Assembly: GCA_014843695.1 (NCBI GenBank)
Contig: CM026391.1
Location: 13,699,365 to 13,763,364 of the forward strand
Source of the DNA: Archivesica marissinica
Taxonomy: Eukaryota; Mollusca; Bivalvia; Venerida; Vesicomyidae
Length of the DNA stretch: 64,000 nt
Reading direction: 5' to 3'
Below, piece by piece: positions 12,440-23,619 of the stretch; positions within the stretch are counted from its first letter, which is position 1; every line of letters begins with the position of its first letter. The notes under the pieces are model-generated. The model saw nothing but the letters and a program-made list of their open reading frames with translations, did no database searches and was not told the DNA's origin. The translations under genes and the position numbers were made by a program.

Positions 12440-15400
12440 AGATATCATGGTACCCGGGTAGTTAAAGGTACCATGGTACCCGGGTAGTTAAATATATCAT
12501 GGTACCCGAGTAGTTAAGGGTATCATGGTACCGGGTAGTTAAAGATATCATTGTACCCGGGTAGTTAAAGATATCCCGGGTAGTTAAAGATATCATGGTA
12601 CCCGGGTAGTTAAAGATATCGTGGTACCCGGGTAGTTAAAGATATCATGGTACCCGGGTAGTTAAAGATATCATGGTACCCGGGTAGTTAAAGATATCAT
12701 GGTACCCGGGTAGTTAAAGATATCCCGGGTAGTTAAAGATATCATGGTACCCGGGTAGTTAAAGATATCACGGTACCCGGGTAGTTAAAGATATCCGGGT
12801 AGTTAAGGATATCATGGTACCCGGGTAGTTAAAGATATGATGGTACCCGGGTAGTTAAAGATATCATGGTACCCGGGTAGTTAAGGATATCATGGTACCC
12901 GGGTAGTTAAGGATATCATGGTACCCGGGTAGTTAAGGATATCATGGTACCCGGGTAGTTAAAGATATCATGGTACCCGGGTAGTTAAAGATATCATGGT
13001 ACCCGGGTAGTTAAGGATATCATGGTACCCGGGTAGTTAAGGATATCATGGTACCCGGGTAGTTAAAGATATCATGGTACCCGGGTAGTTAAAGATATCA
13101 TGGTATCCGGGTAGTTAAAGATATCATGGTACCCGGGTAGTTAAAGATATCATGGTACCCGGGTAGTTAAAAATATCATGGTACCCGGGTAGTTAAAGAT
13201 ATCATGGTACCCGGGTAGTTAAGGATATTATGGTACCCGGGTAGTTAAGGATATCATGGTACCCGGGTAGTTAAAGATATCATGGTACCCGGGTAGTTAA
13301 AGATATCATGGTACCCGAGTAGTTAAAGATATCCCGGGTAGTTAAGGATATCATGGTACCCGGGTAGTTAAAGATATCCCGGGTAGTTAAAGATATCATG
13401 GTACCCGGGTAGTTAAAGATATCATGGTACCCGAGTAGTTAAAGATATCCCGGGTAGTTAAGGATATCATGGTACCCGGGTAGTTAAAGATATGATGGTA
13501 CCCGGGTAGTTAAAGATATCATGGTACCCGGGTAGTTAAGGATATCATGGTACCCGGGTAGTTAAAGATATCATGGTACCCGGGTAGTTAAAGATATCAT
13601 GGTACCCGGGTAGTTAAAGATATCATGGTATCCGGGTAGTTAAAGATATCATGGTACCAGGGTAGTTAAAGATATCATGGTACCCGGGTAGTTAAAGGTA
13701 TCATGGTACCCGGGTAGTTAAAGATATCATGGTACCCGGGTAGTTAAAGATATCATGGTACCCGGGTAGTTAAAGATATCATGGTACCAGGGTAGTTAAA
13801 GGTACCATGGTACCCGGGTAGTTAAAGATATCATGGTACCCGGGTAGTTAAAGATATCATGGTACCCGGGTAGTTGAGGATATTATGGTACCCGGGTAGT
13901 TAAGGATATCATGGTACCCGGGTAGTTAAAGATATCATGGTACCCGGGTAGTTAAAGATATCATGGTACCCGAGTAGTTAAAGATATCCCGGGTAGTTAA
14001 GGATATCATGGTACCCGGGTAGTTAAAGATATCCCGGGTAGTTAAGGTTATCATGGTACCCGGGTAGTTAAAGATATCCCGGGTAGTTAAGGATATCATG
14101 GTATCCGGGTAGTTAAAGATATCATGGTACCAGGGTAGTTAAAGATATCATGGTACCCGGGTAGTTAAAAATATCATGGTACCCGGGTAGTTAAAGATAT
14201 CATGGTACCCGGGTAGTTAAAAATATCATGGTACCCGGGTAGTTAAAGATATCATGGTACCCGGGTAGTTAAGGATATTATGGTACCCGGGTAGTTAAGG
14301 ATATCATGGTACCCGGGTAGTTAAAGATATCATGGTACCCGGGTAGTTAAAGATATCATGGTACCCGAGTAGTTAAAGATATCCCGGGTAGTTAAGGATA
14401 TCATGGTACCCGGGTAGTTAAAGATATCCCGGGTAGTTAAAGATATCATGGTACCCGGGTAGTTAAAGATATCATGGTACCCGAGTAGTTAAAGATATCC
14501 CGGGTAGTTAAGGATATCATGGTACCCGGGTAGTTAAAGATATGATGGTACCCGGGTAGTTAAAGATATCATGGTACCCGGGTAGTTAAGGATATCATGG
14601 TACCCGGGTAGTTAAAGATATCATGGTACCCGGGTAGTTAAAGATATCATGGTACCCGGGTAGTTAAAGATATCATGGTATCCGGGTAGTTAAAGATATC
14701 ATGGTACCAGGGTAGTTAAAGATATCATGGTACCCGGGTAGTTAAAGGTATCATGGTACCCGGGTAGTTAAAGATATCATGGTACCCGGGTAGTTAAAGA
14801 TATCATGGTACCCGGGTAGTTAAAGATATCATGGTACCAGGGTAGTTAAAGGTACCATGGTACCCGGGTAGTTAAAGATATCATGGTACCCGGGTAGTTA
14901 AAGATATCATGGTACCCGGGTAGTTAAGGATTATGGTACCCGGGTAGTTAAGGATATCATGGTACCCGGGTAGTTAAAGATATCATGGTACCCGGGTAGT
15001 TAAAGATATCATGGTACCCGAGTAGTTAAAGATATCCCGGTAGTTAAGGATATCATGGTACCCGGGTAGTTAAAGATACCCGGGTAGTTAAGGTTATCAT
15101 GGTACCCGGGTAGTTAAAGATATCCCGGGTAGTTAAGGATATCATGGTACCCGGGTAGTTAAAGATATCATGGTACCCGGGTAGTTAAAGATATCATGGT
15201 ACCCGGGTAGTTAAAGATATCATGGTACCCGGGTAGTTAAAAATATCATGGTACCCGGGTAGTTAAAGATATCATGGTACCCGGGTAGTTAAGGATATTA
15301 TGGTACCCGGGTAGTTAAGGATATCATGGTACCCGGGTAGTTAAAGATATCATGGTACCCGGGTAGTTAAAGATATCATGGTACCCGGTAGTTAAAGATA

Positions 15401-17180
15401 TCCCGGGTAGTTAAGGATATCATGGTACCCGGGTAGTTAAAGATATCATGGTACCCGGGTAGTTAAAGATATCATGGTACCCGGGTAGTTAAGGATATCA
15501 TGGTACCCGGGTAGTTAAAGATATCATGGTACCCGGGTAGTTAAGGATATCATGGTACCCGGGTAGTTAAAGATATCATGGTACCCGGGTAGTTAAAGAT
15601 ATCATGGTACCCGGGTAGTTAAAGATATCATGGTACCCGGGTAGTTAAAGATATCATGGTACCCGGGTAGTTAAAGATATCATGGTACCCGGGTAGTTAA
15701 AGATATCATGGTACCCGGGTAGTTAAAGATATCATGGTACCCGGGTAGTTAAAGATATCATGGTACCCGGGTAGTTAAAGATATCATGGTACCCGGGTAG
15801 TTAAAGATATCATGGTACCCGGGTAGTTAAAGATATCATGGTACCCGGGTAGTTAAAGATATCATGGTACCCGGGTAGTTAAAGATATCCCGGGTAGTTA
15901 AAGATATCATGGTACCCGGGTAGTTAAAGATATCATGGTACCCGGGTAGTTAAAGATATCATGGTACCCGGGTAGTTAAAGATATCATGGTACCCGGGTA
16001 GTTAAAGATATCATGGTACCCGGGTAGTTAAAGATATCCAGGGTAGTTAAAGATATCATGGTACCCGGGTAGTTAAGGACATCACGGTACCCGGGTAGTT
16101 AAAGATATCCCGGGTAGTTAAGGATATCATGGTACCCGGGTAGTTAAAGATATGATGGTACCCGGGTAGTTAAAGATATCATGGTACCCGGGTAGTTAAG
16201 GATATCATGGTACCCGGGTAGTTAAAGATATCATGGTACCCGGGTAGTTAAAGATATCATGGCACACGGGTAGTTAAAGATATCCCGGGTAGTTAAAGAT
16301 ATGATGGTACCCGGGTAGTTAAGGATATCATGGTACCCGGGTAGTTAAGGATATCATGGTACCGGGTAGTTAAAGATATGATGGTACCCGGGTAGTTAAG
16401 GATATCATGGTACCCGGGTAGTTAAAGATATCCCGGGTAGTTAAAGATATCATGGTACCCGGGTAGTTAAAGGTATCATGGTACCGGGTAGTTAAAGATA
16501 TCATGGTACCCGGGTAGTTAATGATATCATGGTATCGGGTAGTTAAATATATCATGGTACCCGGGTAGTTAAAGTATCATGGTACCCGGGTAGTTAAAGA
16601 TATCATGGTACCCGGGTAGTTAAAGATATCATGGTACCCGGGTAGTTAAAGATATCATGGTACCCGGGTAGTTAAAGATATCATGGTACCCGGGTAGTTA
16701 AGGATATTATGGTACCCGGGTAGTTAAGGATATCATGGTACCCGGGTAGTTAAAGATATCATGGTACCCGGGTAGTTAAAGATATCATGGTACCCGAGTA
16801 GTTAAATATATCATGGTACCAGGGTAGTTAAAGGTACCATGGTACCCGGGTAGTTAAAGATATCCCGGGTAGTTAAGGTTATCATGGTACCCGAGTAGTT
16901 AAAGATATCCCGGGTAGTTAAGGATATCATGGTACCCTGGTAGTTAAAGATATGATGGTACCCGGTAGTTAAAGATATCATGGTACCCGGGTAGTTAAGG
17001 ATATCATGGTACCCGGGTAGTTAAAGATATCATGGTACCCGGGTAGTTAAAGGTATCATGGCACCCGGGTAGTTAAAGATATTATGGTACCTGGGTAGTT
17101 AAAGGTATCATGGCACCCGGGTAGTTAAAGATATCATGGTACCCGGGTAGTTAAAGATATCATGGTACCCGGGTAGTTAA
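12440..17180. repeat. 26-bp satellite array, segment 4 (right end)
   Basis: Longest uninterrupted stretch of the satellite, about 4.7 kb. It includes a very homogeneous run around 15540-15880 with almost no variants, a sign of recent local amplification. The last unit ends abruptly at about 17180 in unrelated AT-rich sequence. Confidence 0.97.
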
Positions 17181-18636
17181 ATGTGAACCCGACAAATCTG
17201 GCGTACACTGGAAATACATAGCATTGATCGATCAACAACACTTTCAAATTTAATCTGTTTTTTATTCTAAAACGACCAACACACCCACTGCTACTTGGAT
17301 ACCATAATACCCGTTGTGCTCCTTAGCTCAAAATAGAACTGAGTTATAAAACATTTTAATCATTCAAGTTAAGATTGTCAGAAAGTTACGAAATTCTGAA
17401 TACGGTTTTCATTGAGATAGCTAAATATACGATCTATTCTGGCTTTAAGTGTTTACTTAAACTGGCAATTTTCAATTACATGTCACTGTTAATTCTCTAA
17501 TTGGAACCAATAACAGTGACGTCATAGTATGTCAAATAAACGACCGACTGTGCAGTAAATGTGATTTTATTTATAGGGAATTGGGTAGAATATATTACAA
17601 AACTGATATTACAACAGTATTGACTTTTTGCATGCTGGGTAAATTAAGGCTTTAAATAGGTCAAATAATTGTAGTAGACGATAATTTATTAATGTGATTT
17701 TCTGCTACAAATATGAAAATTACATTAATAAATTATCGTCTGCTACAATTCTTTGAACTATTTAATGCCTTAATACGACCATTTATTAATGTGTTTTTCA
17801 TATTTGAAGCAGGAAACTCTGGACATTTGTCGTGGACTTTCATTAGAATTCTGTCATTATTACATCATTCTAATGAACTTACATGTCGTATTTGACTGTT
17901 TTCACAGATAGCGTACACAAAGTTAATTACTGATTAAAGCAGCATTACATCGTAATAAGGATGTTTTGTGTAAAATATAAATACTAATGTGTGTGTGCTT
18001 ACAAAAATCGAAATAGTCGCTCAGAAACCATAACATTCCAATAAATTTAAACCGTCGTATACGCGAATTTGTTTATCAACACACGAAATAAACACGCACA
18101 GCGCGCATGCGTGAAACAACAGAGGATGTAGAAAACAACGTATATATTTTGAACATGAAATACTAGCTATCTATCTTCCTCTAATGTCGAACCCCTCGCG
18201 GGGATGTAGAAATGTCCCTAAAAGACGCTAACAGAGGTATGAATAAACATATCAAGTAATTTAATTAAAAAAGACAACGTGGGACAAATGGGGATGATGC
18301 ATTCCGAATGTAAACACGTGCGAATGATGCGTTCCGGCTGTAAGCAAATGCGTGACCGATCGACTCGGAAAGTCCTACTTTCGGTTTCGAGTTTGTTTTA
18401 TCGCAAAAAAACACTGTTTACCAAATGAACATAAGCATACAAAGTGTAATGTTAGAATGTGTAGCAGCATTGCTACCCATACGTAAAAATTGAATTTTTC
18501 AAATATATTTTATTTCATACGATGTAATGCTGCTTTAAAAATACATGAAAGAAATCACACCAATATTATAATATATTATATATATTATACCTTTACTATA
18601 GTCAAGTCAAAACCGTTTATTTGCTCATTTCACGCA
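17181..18636. other. AT-rich unique DNA, no gene seen
   Basis: No supported ORF, RNA gene or full element apart from the foldback at 17645-17772. A short AT palindrome run lies near 18563-18590. The 60-aa ORF at 17713-17895 overlaps the foldback arm and looks like chance. Confidence 0.6.
17645..17772. mobile_element. Small foldback (inverted repeat) element
   Basis: Arms 17645-17702 and 17715-17772 (58 bp each) are reverse complements with only a few mismatches around a 12-bp spacer. Key arm segments are TAAGGCTTTAAATAGGTCAA and its counterpart ending AATGCCTTA. This could be a MITE core or simply a hairpin-forming inverted duplication. No target-site duplication is evident. Confidence 0.7.
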
Positions 18637-18819
18637 CAGTCTGCATCCGTTATGTCGAATTCCGTCTGACTGGACAAAATACTTCGACATAACCGAAGTT
18701 TTACTTAACGAACTTCGATATAAACGGAGCCAAGTATATATAAAATGATAGTGTATGAAACGGGACTTTCATCCGACTTCGAGATAACCGGAGACTTCGA
18801 CATAACCGGATGTAGACTG
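18637..18819. mobile_element. pogo/Tigger-like MITE
   Basis: Terminal inverted repeats: CAGTCTGCATCCGTTATG at the left and, on the opposite strand at the right, CAGTCTACATCCGGTTATG. Internal TTCGACATAACCG and TTCGAGATAACCG repeats are typical of pogo-superfamily termini (family knowledge). The right end is flanked by TA; the left flank reads CA, a decayed TA. It is 183 bp with no ORF, so non-autonomous. Confidence 0.7.
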
Positions 18820-18925
18820 TACATACATGACATAATGAGGATTAACTTAACATATGATTGTTCGAGGCGTGTGTAACAAGATATGTTGTAAATACTATAA
18901 TATTATAATAAAGAGAACAAATTTA

Positions 18926-19150
18926 GTGGAAGTCGTGATAGCGTTCGCTTCATGTGCGAAATATCGGGAGTTCGAGCCCCGCTGGAGCCGTTACGATTGT
19001 GCCCTTAGGCAAGGCATTTAAATTCCACGTTGCCTCTTCTCTCTCCTTCACGGCGACGGATTCCATCAGGAATGAGGTCTCGAGAGTGATTAATATAAGT
19101 TGAAAGAACTTGTTTCGCAATCAAGCTAAAATAAATGCGTATAAACTAAA
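18926..19150 (+). mobile_element. tRNA-derived SINE, family A (GCCCTTAGGCAAG body)
   Basis: tRNA-like head with a B-box GAGTTCGAGCCCC, a body containing GTGCCCTTAGGCAAGGCATT and CACGTTGCCTCTT, and a 3' tail AGTGATTAATATAAGTTG followed by TTGTTTCGCAATC and AAATAAAT. Other copies lie at 25129-25278 (-), 42700-42925 (-), 45785-46015 (+) and 51008-51235 (+), with diverged ones at 30300-30510 and 62060-62270. Confidence 0.85.
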
Positions 19151-19404
19151 GAGAAAATTCTATTTTAACGTACTGGGCTAGTTGGTTTACATTCTACAGT
19201 ATAGTTGAAGAGATCACCAAAAGAATAATGGTCTTACGTTGCATTGGAGCAATGAATATATTCGCAATGACGGAGAGTCGTGAATGTATGATGTAGCTAA
19301 CTAATATGTTTATTTAAAGTCGCCACCGCATAAATGCATTTGGGCGACTGTTTGTGTAGATTGACAGGACTATTTAAATAGTAGTGTATCAGAGATGATC
19401 ATTA

Positions 19405-19592
19405 CAGACGGATCTGTAGTCCAGTGGTAACACGCTGGACTTGTAATCCACTGATCGCAGGTTCGATCCCCCGTCTGACCATAATAAACTAATAAAATTA
19501 ACAGTCTTTCAGATGGGATTTTAATGGGTCTAGTGTCGGTGTTGTATATCATGCACGTAAAAGAACCAGAGGAGACTGGAATGTGTCACACA
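19405..19592 (+). mobile_element. tRNA-Thr-headed SINE, 5' part
   Basis: The head folds as a tRNA: acceptor CAGACGG/CCGTCTG, D-arm CCAGTGGTAACACG, T-arm GCAGGTTCGATCCC. The anticodon loop CTTGTAA reads TGT (Thr), whereas most other copies read GGT (Thr). Body follows (AACAGTCTTTCAGATGGGA ... GCACGTAAAAGAACCAGAGG), then the copy breaks off. No intact tRNA gene is claimed. Confidence 0.88.
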
Positions 19593-19649
19593 CAGATGAT
19601 GATTAATTCAACTCTGAAGCCTGTACACGAAACGGCCGTACACAGCCTA

Positions 19650-19882
19650 GTGTGTGTGTTTTACGTTTATTTATCGTCGCTACCGGTTGCCCATATGAGC
19701 GACGCCTCCTGAAGAGTTAGTCATTTTAGATTTTGGAGGATAGTGTAATGATACAGACAGAGACCCATTCCAGAGTCTCCTCTGGTTCTTTTACGTGCAC
19801 GGTGTAAAGCACCGACACGAGACCTCGGTTTAAAGTCCCAACTGAAAGACTGTTAATTTCATTAGGGTCAGACGGGGGATCA
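19650..19882 (-). mobile_element. tRNA-Thr-type SINE, head truncated
   Basis: Minus-strand copy with the 3' tail (TAAATAAACGTAAAACACAC on the minus strand) and whole body, ending inside the B box near 19880. It faces the plus-strand copy 50 bp to the left, so transcripts could fold on themselves. Confidence 0.88.
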
Positions 19883-19949
19883 TGACAAAACGATATTGGT
19901 TTTTATATATAATGTACGTGTATAAAATGTCGATACCATATAACGAGTA

Positions 19950-20940
19950 ACGAACACATGTACACCAACCCGCTGAACACATGTACACACCAACCCGTCG
20001 AACACATGTACACCAACCCGCCGAACACATGTACACCAACCCGCCGAACACATGTCCACCAACCCGCTGAACACATGTACACACCAACCCGTCGAACACA
20101 TGTACACCAACCCGCCGAACACATGTACACCAACCCGCCGAACACATGTACACCAACCCGCCGAACACATGGTACACCAACCCGCCGAACACATGTACAC
20201 CAACCCGCCGAACACATGTACACCAACCCGCCGAACACATGTACACCAACCCGCTGAACACATGTACACCAACCCGCTGAACACATGTACACCAACCCGC
20301 CGAACACATGTACACACCAACCCGCTGAACACATGTACACCAACCCGCTGAACACATGTACACCAACCCGACGAACACATGTACACACCGACCCGACGAA
20401 CACATGTACACCAACCCGCCGAACACATGTACACCAATCCGCCGAACACATGTACACCAACCCGTCGATCACATGTACACCAACCCGTCGAACACATGTA
20501 CACACCAACCCGCCGAACACATGTACACAAACCCGACGAACACATGTACACCAACCCGCTGAACACATGTACACCAACCCGTCGAACACATGTACACACC
20601 AACCCGCCGAACACATGTACACCAACCCGTCGATCACATGTACACCAACCCGTCGAACACATGTACACACCAACCCGCCGAACACATGTACACAAACCCG
20701 CCGAACACATGTACATAAACCCGACGAACACATATACACCAACCCGCTGAACACATGTACACCAACCCGCCGAACACATGTACACCAACCCGCCGACAAC
20801 ATGTACACCAACCCGACGAACACATGTACACCAACCCGCCGACCACATGTACACCAACCCGCCGACAACATGTACACCAACCCGACGAACACATGTACAC
20901 CAACCCGCCGACCACATGTACACCAACCCGCCGACCACAT
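19950..20940. repeat. 23/25-bp minisatellite
   Basis: About 42 units with core CACATGTACACCAACCCG. The standard unit is 23 bp, with interspersed 25-bp units carrying an extra AC (TACACACC). Because 23 is not a multiple of 3, all frames stay open on both strands, giving several overlapping ORFs (for example 19880-20938 - and 20285-21001 +). These are repeat artefacts, not genes. Confidence 0.96.
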
Positions 20941-21235
20941 ATTAAACAGAACGAAATACTTTTTGTCAGTTTTCATTAATTATGATATATGTTCCGTCTA
21001 GTTATATTACCAGCAAGTATTTAGAATTTATTGATGTGAAATTCAATTGAGCGAAGCAACCGATGATACATATCTTTTATAATACATATAAAATAGTTTG
21101 CATGAAATTAATGTTTGGATTGAAATAAATGGAAATAAAGATTTCACAAACGATAGTTTTGGTAATAATATACGGATGATTACCAAACGAGGGTTGTTCA
21201 AATAAAACCTGGAAATCTGCCGTTCAATGCTATGC
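20941..21235. other. AT-rich spacer, nothing recognised
   Basis: No ORF, repeat or element boundary could be supported here. Confidence 0.5.
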
Positions 21236-21499
21236 CAGGCGCGTAGCTGCCATTAGGCCAAAAGGCCCGGGCCTGCACATCATTTTGACCAAAAAAAATA
21301 AATATATATCATGTTTATTTGTTATAAAAACATGTCCAAATTTGTCTTTTAAATGCAGCAGAATGCTGGAAATTGCATCCTAAAACCAAATAATTCCGGG
21401 GGTGCATGCCCCCGGACCCCCTAGCAACCTCGTTCGCTACGCTCACTCAACATTCTTTACTCGGGCCTGCACATAATTTGCCTCCTGGCTACACCCCTG
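21236..21499. mobile_element. hAT-like MITE
   Basis: The left end CAGGCGCGTAGCTGCC and the right end, read on the minus strand, CAGGGGTGTAGCCAGGAGG form imperfect inverted repeats. Both are followed inward by GGGCCTGCAC-type sequence. Internal CCGGGGGTGCATGCCCCCGG is a perfect palindrome. CAG-starting termini and a length of 264 bp fit a non-autonomous hAT. The flanks share TATGC but an exact 8-bp duplication is not clear. Confidence 0.65.
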
Positions 21500-21739
21500 T
21501 ATGCCCTATGTAGACAAGATCTAGCGGGATTGATATATAGAAAAGCACTGCAATTGGACGAATAATGAGTGAATATGAATCGCATAGAAACGTCATTTAA
21601 CAAATTGTGGTTTTGCATTATTTTAAACAGGACGTAGCATTTACATATCGGTTTATAATCTACACCTTCCTTAATAAAAGCTCGCTCGTAAATACTCGAA
21701 TACTTCCATGTGTCAATGACATCATATAAATGTTTGACG

Positions 21740-21910
21740 TCAGATTTTGTACATCGCCTTGTGAACATGTTTTTGTACATCGGATACAATTGAGGAAAGG
21801 ATTGTGTACATCGCCTTGTGAACATGTGTTTGTACATCGGATACAATTGAGGAAAGGATTGTGTAGTATCGGGATTGTGTAGTATCGGGATTGTGTAGTA
21901 TCGGGATTGT
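21740..21910. repeat. 67-bp tandem duplication plus 16-bp triplet
   Basis: A ~67-bp unit containing TACATCGCCTTGTGAACATG is present twice, followed by three 16-bp units GGGATTGTGTAGTATC. It leads directly into the 30-bp minisatellite. Confidence 0.85.
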
Positions 21911-21929
21911 GTACAATAGTATGCATGAT

Positions 21930-22410
21930 GAATTGAATATATCCATCATCATGAATACTATTGTATACAGTACTGGGTACATGAATACTATTGTATACAG
22001 TACTGGGTACATGAATACTATTGTATACAGTACTGGGTACATGAATACTATTGTATACAGTACTGGGTACATGAATATATCCATCATCATGAATACTATT
22101 GTATACAGTACTGGGTACATGAATACTATTGTATACAGTACTGGGTACATGAATACTATTGTATACAGTACTGGGTACATGAATACTATTGTATACAGTA
22201 CTGGGTACATGAATATATCCATCATCATGAATACTATTGTATACAGTACTGGGTACATGAATACTATTGTATACAGTACTGGGTACATGAATACTATTGT
22301 ATACAGTACTGGGTACATGAATACTATTGTATACAGTACTGGGTACATGAATACTATTGTATACAGTACTGGGTACATGAATACTATTGTATACAGTACT
22401 GGGTACATGA
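21930..22410. repeat. 30-bp minisatellite with 18-bp spacers
   Basis: The 30-bp unit contains ACTATTGTATACAGTACTGG. An 18-bp spacer GAATATATCCATCATCAT precedes groups of four, four and six units. Both lengths are multiples of three, so reading frames stay open on both strands (21891-22430 +, 21740-22408 -). No flanking gene features support translation. Confidence 0.95.
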
Positions 22411-22425
22411 ATATGTTGACGAACA

Positions 22426-22626
22426 GTTAAATGGGAACCGCGCATATCAGGCTGCCGGCGATTCTTGGGAATATTTGATCACGAATTCCAAACGTTTCTC
22501 GACCGGATCGGGACCGTCGACGAGACTTGGATCAGTTTATACAAGCCGGAAACAAAGATGCAATCAACGTGCCGGAAACCGCTAGGTTCATCATCACAAA
22601 CTGACATTCATAGTCGGTCGCTCCAC
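22426..22626 (+). pseudogene. mariner transposase fragment
   Basis: Translation in the frame of position 22474 gives FLDRIGTVDETWISLY followed by KPETKMQS, matching the region around the first catalytic aspartate of mariner transposases (DETW then Y-PETK-QS; family knowledge). An upstream KWEPR resembles the conserved mariner ARWVPR segment. The frame ends at a TGA at 22627, and no second or third catalytic residue region follows. The fragment is therefore a decayed internal piece of about 65 codons, wedged between the 30-bp minisatellite and a SINE. No terminal repeats were found. Confidence 0.75.
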
Positions 22627-22730
22627 TGAGAAGCAGACTCTGGCGTACATCGCGTGCTTTACTGTCAATGTAGAACTCATCTGATGGCGTTGCATAGCTG
22701 TCTCGCTCGCATATGTACCGGCCATTCCAC

Positions 22731-22975
22731 AGAGAGGATGTCCGGTTAACGCAGTGGTTAGCGCGCTCGCTTCTCACCAATGCTCGGACCGGGAAGTATG
22801 CGAGATGGTACTGTGGTCACCAGATCGGACAGGTGGGTTTTCTCCGGGTACTCCGGTTTCCTCCCACACGAATGACCAAATATACGCTTTCATCCGCGCC
22901 AACGAGAGTGATTATTAAGTTGTTAAAACTCGCTTCGCAATCGTTGTGAAATAAATAAAACTTAATAACATTCTA
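22731..22975 (+). mobile_element. tRNA-derived SINE, family B (conserved CCGGTTTCCTCCCAC domain), B box lost
   Basis: Head with A-box TAACGCAGTGGTTAGCGCG, central domain GGGTACTCCGGTTTCCTCCC, 3' tail ending TCGCTTCGCAATCG and AAATAAAT. Against the copies at 40978-41222 (-) and 53283-53530 (+), about 16 bp including the B box GGGTTCGATCC is deleted, so this copy should be unable to recruit Pol III normally. From memory the centre resembles a deeply conserved metazoan SINE domain (possibly Nin-DC); that name needs checking. Confidence 0.82.
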
Positions 22976-23156
22976 CCGACGTTCACATGAAAAGGTTTGA
23001 TTCGCGGGAACACATATATAGAAAGTGTTGCATTTCTAGGCGAATACTTCGAGAACGATTGAACATACCAGTAACAGTAAATTAAGTTGATAATGATGAT
23101 AAAATATGCTAGGCCGACGTCATAATGATGTTAGCGGCAGTGACGTTGCATTGGTT

Positions 23157-23575
23157 TTTCAATTCAATTCAAGTTTATTGGCATAATCGTCAAAATACAG
23201 TTTGTATATGGCCATTAACAAATACAATATGAAGTATGGCAAATACCACACATATAATAACACTCAACATCAGAAATAAATAATAGGAAGCTATTTACAA
23301 AACAGTAAAATTCTCAATGGTATCTTTACGAATTTTATACGCTTCATTTATAAACTTTAATATATTAAATAATTGATTTTATAACTCAAACGGTCATTTG
23401 TGGTTGGTATACGCTAATCTATAATCTGACAACATGTTAGGAACATTGGAACCAGTTGATCTACTTGGGGGCATTATTCTAGGTATTTTTGAACACCCCT
23501 CTTAAAAAAGAACTGTTTCTCTTAAATACATAAATACCGAGATGCATTGCGCTATGTCAAATACAGGGGAACATT
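23157..23575 (-). mobile_element. LINE 3' end fragment
   Basis: On the minus strand it ends GCCAATAAACTTGAATTGAA, a polyadenylation-like end plus a TTGAA microsatellite tail common in invertebrate LINEs. Upstream sequence is AT-rich and has lost any long frame. Family not assigned. Confidence 0.6.
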
Positions 23576-23619
23576 GACATTTGCGGATGTACAAAAGTAT
23601 TGGTAAACTATTTGAAATG

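Noticed and set aside
1..17180. CRISPR-like regular short repeats
   Set aside because: The units abut without unique spacers, in a eukaryotic context with SINEs; this is a satellite.
19405..19480. Functional tRNA-Thr gene
   Set aside because: The tRNA-like segment is followed by the constant SINE body and recurs many times; the anticodon stem here is mismatched.
19880..21001. Long ORFs of 198-357 aa on both strands
   Set aside because: They are six-frame products of the 23/25-bp minisatellite, with no domain, no start context and overlapping antisense frames.
21457..21846. 129-aa minus-strand ORF
   Set aside because: Overlaps the hAT-like MITE end and a tandem duplication; no recognisable domain.
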